Positions 34,534 through 38,757 of a DNA stretch of 38,757 nucleotides are shown here, one piece after another. Position 1 is the first letter of the stretch. Every line of letters begins with the position of its first letter. The notes beneath the pieces were generated by a model. It worked only from the letters and a program-made list of their open reading frames with translations. It was not told the DNA's origin and made no database searches. This stretch comes from Halobacteriales archaeon SW_5_70_135 (lineage in GTDB: Archaea > Halobacteriota > Halobacteria > Halobacteriales > SW-7-71-33), in the NCBI GenBank assembly GCA_003022865.1, contig PXSK01000022.1:1-38757 (forward strand), given 5' to 3'. The translations under genes and the position numbers were made by a program.

Positions 34534-34650
34534 GGCCGAACGTCGGTCGCCGGGGACACGAGCGTTGGCGTCGCGGTGACCGCCCGCGTGCCCCCGCCGT
34601 TCGGTCGAGAGATCGACTGACAGTGGCGATATCGGGCTGCTGCGTAAGTC

Positions 34651-34656
34651 CTATAG
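34651..34656 (+). promoter_or_regulatory. TATA-like box of the sdhCDB operon
   Basis: The sequence ctatag in GC-rich DNA lies about 26 nt before ATG 34680. Confidence 0.45.
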
Positions 34657-34679
34657 GCGGGGCGTGTTTCCGCGACTCC

Positions 34680-35078
34680 ATGAGTCAACGGTACGACCGA
34701 GGGTCCGTGGAGGACTTCGGCCGCTGGACGGAGTTCTCCGCCGGCATGTGGGCCTGGGTCTTCCACAAGTTCACCGGCTGGGTACTCGTCGGCTACCTGT
34801 TCGCCCACATCGCCGTGCTCTCGACGGCGATCGAGGGGGCGGCGACGTACAACGCCACCCTCCAGGGGCTGGAGAGCCTGCTGGTGGTGCGCGTGATGGA
34901 GGTGGGTCTGCTGGCGGTGGCCGTCTTCCACATCCTCAACGGGATGCGCCTGCTGCTCGTGGACCTGGGCGTCGGACTGGAGGCCCAGGACAAGAGCTTC
35001 TACGCCTCGCTCGTGCTGACGGGGGCGATCACCGTCGCGAGCGTGCCGACATTTCTCGCCGGGCTAGGGGGTGGCTGA
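34680..35078 (+). CDS. sdhC: Succinate dehydrogenase cytochrome b subunit SdhC
   Basis: The 132-aa membrane subunit has three hydrophobic helices and the expected quinone/heme region: [27 protein letters not shown] and [20 protein letters not shown] with the conserved His in FHILNG. It anchors complex II and passes electrons to menaquinone. ATG 34680 ([16 protein letters not shown]) is chosen from homologue-like length and the promoter spacing. The stop TGA overlaps the sdhD start (TGATG), so the two are translationally coupled. Confidence 0.92.
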   Translation: MSQRYDRGSVEDFGRWTEFSAGMWAWVFHKFTGWVLVGYLFAHIAVLSTAIEGAATYNATLQGLESLLVVRVMEVGLLAVAVFHILNGMRLLLVDLGVGLEAQDKSFYASLVLTGAITVASVPTFLAGLGGG

Positions 35079-35446
35079 TGGCGCGACACTACTCCTCGTT
35101 CGACCGACGCGGCTGGCGGTGGCTGCTCCAGCGGGTCACCGCGGCCTTTCTGGTGGTGGTGCTGGCCTTCCACTTCTTCCTGCTGCACTTCGTCCACCAC
35201 GCCGCCGACATCACCTTCGCCGGCACCCGGTTCCGCATGTCGAACCTGGGCTACTTCGCGACGATGTGGCTCTTTCTCGTCACCGCCACGTTCCACGGCG
35301 TCAACGGTGTCTACAACGCCCTCGTGAACCAGGGTATCGCCGGCACGCAGAAACGCGTCGCACAGGTCGTCCTCGTCGCCGCGGGCGCGCTGCTGGTCGT
35401 CCAGGGCACCCGCGTCGCCGTCGCGATGGCCGGCATCTCGATCTGA
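35078..35446 (+). CDS. sdhD: Succinate dehydrogenase membrane anchor SdhD
   Basis: The 122-aa protein starts inside the sdhC stop codon ([20 protein letters not shown]). It has three helices with LAFHFFLLHFVHHAADITFA and TATFHGVNGVYNALVNQGI, containing the His residues expected to bind heme. With SdhC it forms the membrane part of complex II. sdhB follows after 4 bp. Confidence 0.9.
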   Translation: MARHYSSFDRRGWRWLLQRVTAAFLVVVLAFHFFLLHFVHHAADITFAGTRFRMSNLGYFATMWLFLVTATFHGVNGVYNALVNQGIAGTQKRVAQVVLVAAGALLVVQGTRVAVAMAGISI

Positions 35447-35450
35447 GAAC

Positions 35451-36356
35451 ATGAGCACGGAACCACAGCAGCCAGAGCCCGAGACCGAGTCCGAACCCGA
35501 ACCCGAACCCGAACCCGAGTCGCGCGAGCCCGGCCACGCTCGGCGGACCGCCGAGACCGAGAAGGCCCGTCGGGCGGACGAACGCGAGCGCGCCCGCACC
35601 GGAGAGCAGCGACGCCACGCCGCCGAGGCCGAGGACACCTACCACCTGAAGGTGTTCCGCTACGACCCCGACGTGGAGGCGAAGGCCGAGCCACACTTCG
35701 ACGACTTCCATGTCCCCTACGAGGAGGGGATGACCGTACTGGACGCGCTGATCCACGCCCGCGACGAGTACGACTCCTCGCTCACCTTTCGGCACTCCTG
35801 TCGGCAGGCGATCTGCGGGTCCGACGCCATGTTCGTCAACGGCCAGCAGCGACTCTGCTGTAAGACCCAACTGAGCGCGCTGGAGGAGCCGGTGCGGGTG
35901 GAGCCGCTCCCCCACCAGCAGGTTATCAAGGACCTCGTCGTCGACATGGAGCACTTCTACGAGCAGATGGAGGCCGTCGAGCCGTATTTCCAGGGGGAGA
36001 CGCCCGAGGACCCGACGACCGAGCAGCGCCAGTCACGCGAGAACCGCGAGACGGTGAAGATGTCCACCCGCTGCATCTGGTGTGGTGCCTGTATGTCCTC
36101 CTGTAACGTCGCCGCCGGCGACAACGAGTATCTCGGCCCCGCCGCCATCAACAAGGCCTACCGCTTCGCCATGGACGACCGCGAGGAGGAAGCCGTCAAG
36201 GAACACCGCATGGACGTCCTCGCCCAGGAACACGGCGTCTGGCGCTGTCAGACGCAGTTCTCCTGTACCGAGGTGTGTCCGAAGGACATCCCGCTCACCG
36301 AGCACATCCAGGAGCTCAAGCGCGAGGCGGTGAAGTCGAACCTGAAGTTCTGGTAG
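35451..36356 (+). CDS. sdhB: Succinate dehydrogenase iron-sulfur subunit SdhB
   Basis: The 301-aa protein carries ligands for three clusters: [2Fe-2S] in SCRQAICGSDAM...LCCK, [4Fe-4S] in CIWCGACMSSC, and [3Fe-4S] in CQTQFSCTEVCPKD. It passes electrons from the flavoprotein to the membrane subunits. Before the core (AEDTYHLKVFRYDPDVEAKA) there is a charged N-terminal extension of about 60 residues, including EPEPEPEPES encoded by a GAACCC hexamer repeat. The flavoprotein gene sdhA, normally next in the haloarchaeal sdhCDBA operon, is not here. Confidence 0.94.
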   Translation: MSTEPQQPEPETESEPEPEPEPESREPGHARRTAETEKARRADERERARTGEQRRHAAEAEDTYHLKVFRYDPDVEAKAEPHFDDFHVPYEEGMTVLDALIHARDEYDSSLTFRHSCRQAICGSDAMFVNGQQRLCCKTQLSALEEPVRVEPLPHQQVIKDLVVDMEHFYEQMEAVEPYFQGETPEDPTTEQRQSRENRETVKMSTRCIWCGACMSSCNVAAGDNEYLGPAAINKAYRFAMDDREEEAVKEHRMDVLAQEHGVWRCQTQFSCTEVCPKDIPLTEHIQELKREAVKSNLKFW

Positions 36357-36460
36357 TCCACGCCCGGGAGGTCGCACGGGTACTCCGCTCCGACCGTCCG
36401 GACCGCGACGGCGTCACTCGTCGCCGGGGTCGCGTCGCGGCAGCAGGCCCTGTGCGACAG

Positions 36461-36646
36461 TCAGCGGGAGACGACGACGAGACCGTCACCGAAGCCGGTG
36501 CCGTATGTGGCGTGTTCGATGTCGCTTGACACGAGCGAACTGACGAGGATCGACGAGCGGTCGACCGGCATCAGTCGGCCGACGGATCGTTCGTCGTCGG
36601 CGTGGTGGGTCACTCGACCGGGGACGACGTTCGTGCGATCGATCAC
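36461..36646 (-). CDS. Possible 61-aa protein or gene fragment
   Basis: In the 380-bp gap after sdhB the minus strand holds an open frame from GTG 36646 that reads like real protein: IDRTNVVPGRVTHHADDERS, VGRLMPVDRSSILVSSL, DIEHATYGTGFGDGLVVVSR, then TGA. The composition (acidic, few Arg runs) differs from the neighbouring non-coding frames. No promoter is clear and I do not recognise a family. It could be the C-terminal remnant of a longer gene or a small protein. Nothing else in the gap looks coding. Confidence 0.35.
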   Translation of the reverse strand: MIDRTNVVPGRVTHHADDERSVGRLMPVDRSSILVSSLVSSDIEHATYGTGFGDGLVVVSR

Positions 36647-36737
36647 TCTATCGAGAGATGTCGGGAGGCCGGACCGGGCAGTAAGACGTCGCGGAGGGGG
36701 TCGAGCGTCACCGCCGGCGAAGAGTCGCGGCGGCAGG

Positions 36738-37601
36738 TCAGTCGGCGGCCCGGTCGCCGGCGGTGACGTAGGCGCGGGCGGTTTCCACGAGTGACTTGCG
36801 GAACTCGCTCTCGCTGGGGTCGTCGCCCAGCGCGGCGAAGCGACGCTTGAAGCCGGCCAGCGAGACGCCGGGAGCGTCGCTGGCGGCGGCGTGTGCGAGG
36901 TCGTACAGTCGGTGGTCGTCGTCGACGAGGTCGTGTCGTTCGACCAGTGCGAGCGCGAAGGCGGCGTTGACGGCGGTGATGTCGGGGTCGGCGCCGGCGG
37001 TGAGCGGCCGCACACTCTCGCCGTTCAGGAGGCCGCCCGGCGGACTCGCGGGGCCGGCCGGCGTCGTGCCGTCGCCGGTGACGGTCGCTCCCGGGTCGAG
37101 CGGGGGCATCGAGCCCCAACTGCCGCCCGGACGAGCGGGGGCGGGGGCGTCGGCGACGGCGGCCGCAAGCGACGACTCCAGGTAGGCGACGAGCTTGTCC
37201 GTCGGCCCCACGGAAAGGGTGATGTCGTCGGCGTAGATGTCCCGCATGTGGTTGGCGATCTGGTAGCAGTGGGTGACGCGACGCTTCTCGACGGACTGCC
37301 CGGCGAGCGCGAGATACAGCGCCTCTCGCGTCGACTGGGTGTGCGACGGGTGGCCCTGCTCGTGGCGGACCATGTGTGCGAGTTCGTGCAGGGCGAGTTC
37401 GCGGGCCATCGCGCTGGTGGCGGCCTGACGGGAGACGTTGAGCACGTGGCGGTCGTCGTAGTGTGCGGCCCAGGTGCGCTCGTCCGGGTCGTCGCGCACT
37501 TCCACCTCGACGGGGTGGTCGAGGGAGTGCTCGGTCAGGAGGAGGTCACGGGCCGACAGGAACGGCGCCGGCGGGACGGCTCCTCGTACGCGGACGTTCA
37601 T
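36738..37601 (-). CDS. DUF5781-like protein with a zinc-protease HExxH motif
   Basis: The 287-aa protein contains ALHELAHMVRHEQGHPSHTQ near residue 95, an HExxH metallopeptidase-type site in a long helix, preceded by RTWAAHYDDRHVLNVSRQAA. It continues YQIANHMRDIYADDITLSVG and a Pro/Gly-rich stretch before a helical C-terminus. From memory this is the haloarchaeal family DUF5781; no activity has been shown as far as I know. ATG 37601 (MNVRVRGAVPPAPFL) is taken as start because homologues begin there, although the frame stays open upstream. It is divergent from the EF-2 gene. Confidence 0.78.
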   Translation of the reverse strand: MNVRVRGAVPPAPFLSARDLLLTEHSLDHPVEVEVRDDPDERTWAAHYDDRHVLNVSRQAATSAMARELALHELAHMVRHEQGHPSHTQSTREALYLALAGQSVEKRRVTHCYQIANHMRDIYADDITLSVGPTDKLVAYLESSLAAAVADAPAPARPGGSWGSMPPLDPGATVTGDGTTPAGPASPPGGLLNGESVRPLTAGADPDITAVNAAFALALVERHDLVDDDHRLYDLAHAAASDAPGVSLAGFKRRFAALGDDPSESEFRKSLVETARAYVTAGDRAAD

Positions 37602-37835
37602 GCTATCGTATAGCAGGCGACCGGCAGTCTTCACTCTTGTGCCGGATCGCCTTCCGGTCGCCCGGAGTCGGCCGTCCGCCCGGTCGTCGGGGTCGGCCAC
37701 CGGCAGCCGCCCGATGCCCTCGTCGTCCAGCAGGTCCGAGACCCTCCGCCGGCGGTCCACCGCTCGCTCCGCCGGCGAGAGGTACGCCGCGGGGTCGCGG
37801 TCGGACGACCCTTTCGATGTCGTCCGGACCGTGGC
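37602..37835 (-). other. Coding-like sequence ahead of the DUF5781-like gene
   Basis: In the same frame as the downstream gene the minus strand reads SSDRDPAAYLSPAERAVDRR and VSDLLDDEGIGRLPVADPDD, typical halophilic protein sequence, with no stop before ATG 37601. GTG 37760 could serve as a start. It is either an N-terminal extension of the DUF5781-like protein or a remnant of another gene fused in frame. The rest of the 357-bp gap holds the EF-2 promoter. Confidence 0.35.
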
Positions 37836-37920
37836 CCGGGACCGCCGTTCCCCTCGCTTTACGGGGACCGAGAACGGACGAAGCCGGGGTGACAGCCAGC
37901 GCGGGCGAGCGACGACCGAT

Positions 37921-37933
37921 CACTATCCTTTTG
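37921..37933 (+). promoter_or_regulatory. TATA-like box of the EF-2 gene
   Basis: The sequence cactatccttttg lies about 30 nt before ATG 37959, suitable for a leaderless transcript. Confidence 0.45.
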
Positions 37934-37958
37934 TCTCCGCTCGAGATACCAGTCGGCA

Positions 37959-38757
37959 ATGAGTAGACGAGAGAAGATCGTCGACGAGTGCGTGCGGCTG
38001 ATGGACGAGCCGGAGAACATCCGGAACATCGCTATCGCCGCCCACGTCGACCACGGGAAGTGCATCGCCGGTGACGCGCGGGTCGCCCTGGCCGACGGCA
38101 CGGTCGTCGAGGCAGCGGAACTCCATCGTCGCGTTCGGGCCGACGGCGAGGCCGTCGACCGGGAGGGAGAGGCCTTCGCTCCCCGGGACGACCTCGAGGT
38201 GGTCTCGCTCGACCGCGCGACCGGCGAGACGACCGCCGAACCGCTCGCGGCCGCCACGCGGCGGGAGGCGACCGAGCCGCTGGTCCGCGTTCGCACCTCC
38301 GACGGCCACGTTCTGGAGACGACCCCGGAAGGTCCCCGCGGGCGGCGGCGCAGACGCTCGCGAGACGGTGCTTCGGGAACTCGCTGCCGACTACGGGTTC
38401 TACGTCGACGTGACCGACGAGTTCGCCGAGCGGCTCGACAGTCACGACCGCGACCGTCTCTACGAGGCCGCCGGCTCGCGGCTAGACCGAGACTCGTTCG
38501 ACCACGTGCTCTGGCGGGGACAGTACCGGCTCCGGGACGCCGTGAACGTCTGTGACGCGCTCGACGTGCCGCTCGCTGACCTCTACGCGGCCGTCGAGAC
38601 CCTGAACTACCGGGGCGAGGACCGCCGCGGCGAACACTCCTCGCTCGCGCTCGAGCTGCCGGCCGACCCCGAGCCGCTGTTCTATCTGGCCGGCGTGTTC
38701 GTCGGCGACGGCGACCTCGAGGGCAACGTCACGGCGGCCGACGAGCGGATGCGAGCG
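37959..38757 (+). CDS. fusA: Elongation factor EF-2 with a LAGLIDADG intein (partial, frame broken)
   Basis: The first 34 codons are archaeal EF-2 ([20 protein letters not shown], then IAAHVDHGK), the GTP-binding P-loop. At residue 35, where Thr should follow, an intein starts with Cys ([20 protein letters not shown]) and continues to the block B region [14 protein letters not shown]. There the frame fails. Coding resumes in the next frame from about 38340 ([40 protein letters not shown]) with the homing-endonuclease motif [16 protein letters not shown] near the right edge. The usual His-Pro after TTPE and the following stretch seem deleted. EF-2 is essential and must be spliced, so a sequence error or a second EF-2 copy is likely. 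The C-terminal part lies outside the window. Confidence 0.82.

Overview
The window is a 38.8 kb piece of a haloarchaeal chromosome (class Halobacteria). GC-rich third codon positions, very acidic proteins, leaderless genes with a TATA-like box about 25-30 nt before the start codon, archaeal ribosomal protein L15e, diphthine synthase, EF-2, archaeosortase A, PGF-CTERM surface protein and geranylgeranyl reductase all point there. I do not name a genus. All functions come from reading motifs, without database searches.

Layout. 1-1.26 kb: a frameshifted PQQ-propeller lipoprotein. 1.3-1.7 kb: an AT-rich island with a decayed gene. 1.75-5.3 kb: amidase, redoxin and NurA nuclease. 5.4-6.0 kb: a gene-free repeat element with a relative at 33.7-34.0 kb. 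6.0-14.1 kb: mostly housekeeping and membrane genes (aldo/keto reductase, geranylgeranyl reductase, CsaA-like protein, L15e, DMT transporter, VWA lipoprotein, DUF5783-type protein, a broken membrane-protein gene). 14.2-18.4 kb: SRPBCC protein and universal stress protein (divergent), then a mandelate-racemase-like enolase-superfamily enzyme, a creatininase-family hydrolase and a RidA protein, each with its own promoter. 18.5-20.7 kb: tRNA-Thr(CGU) with two degenerate 3'-end copies, Trm5 and DphB.

20.7-32.3 kb is a cell-surface locus. It holds archaeosortase A (ArtA, catalytic Cys/Arg/Arg visible), an HTTM membrane protein, a 910-aa PGF-CTERM surface protein that is a textbook ArtA substrate, and a 1363-aa glycoprotein with Ig-like and carboxypeptidase-regulatory-like domains and a dockerin-like C-terminus. 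Next to them lie a decayed subtilisin-like protease that also ends in a dockerin-like module and a decayed membrane protein of a family I recall as ArtA-associated. The two surface genes share an identical 19-nt promoter core, a 12-nt upstream element and a 12-nt leader motif that begins a short Arg-rich upstream ORF (MEAE...). A third, orphan copy of the leader sits near 31.5 kb. This co-regulated leader module is the most interesting thing here.

32.4-38.8 kb: DRG GTPase, repeat copy B, a metallo-beta-lactamase pseudogene that has lost its metal site, sdhCDB with no sdhA after it, a DUF5781-type zinc-protease-like protein, and the start of EF-2 interrupted in its P-loop by a LAGLIDADG intein whose frame is broken. 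DphB at 19.9 kb acts on EF-2 protein.

At least six genes carry frameshifts, deletions or nonsense codons. Some (MBL, subtilase) look like real decay. Single-base shifts in G/C runs could be sequence errors, and the EF-2 case almost demands that explanation or a second EF-2 gene.
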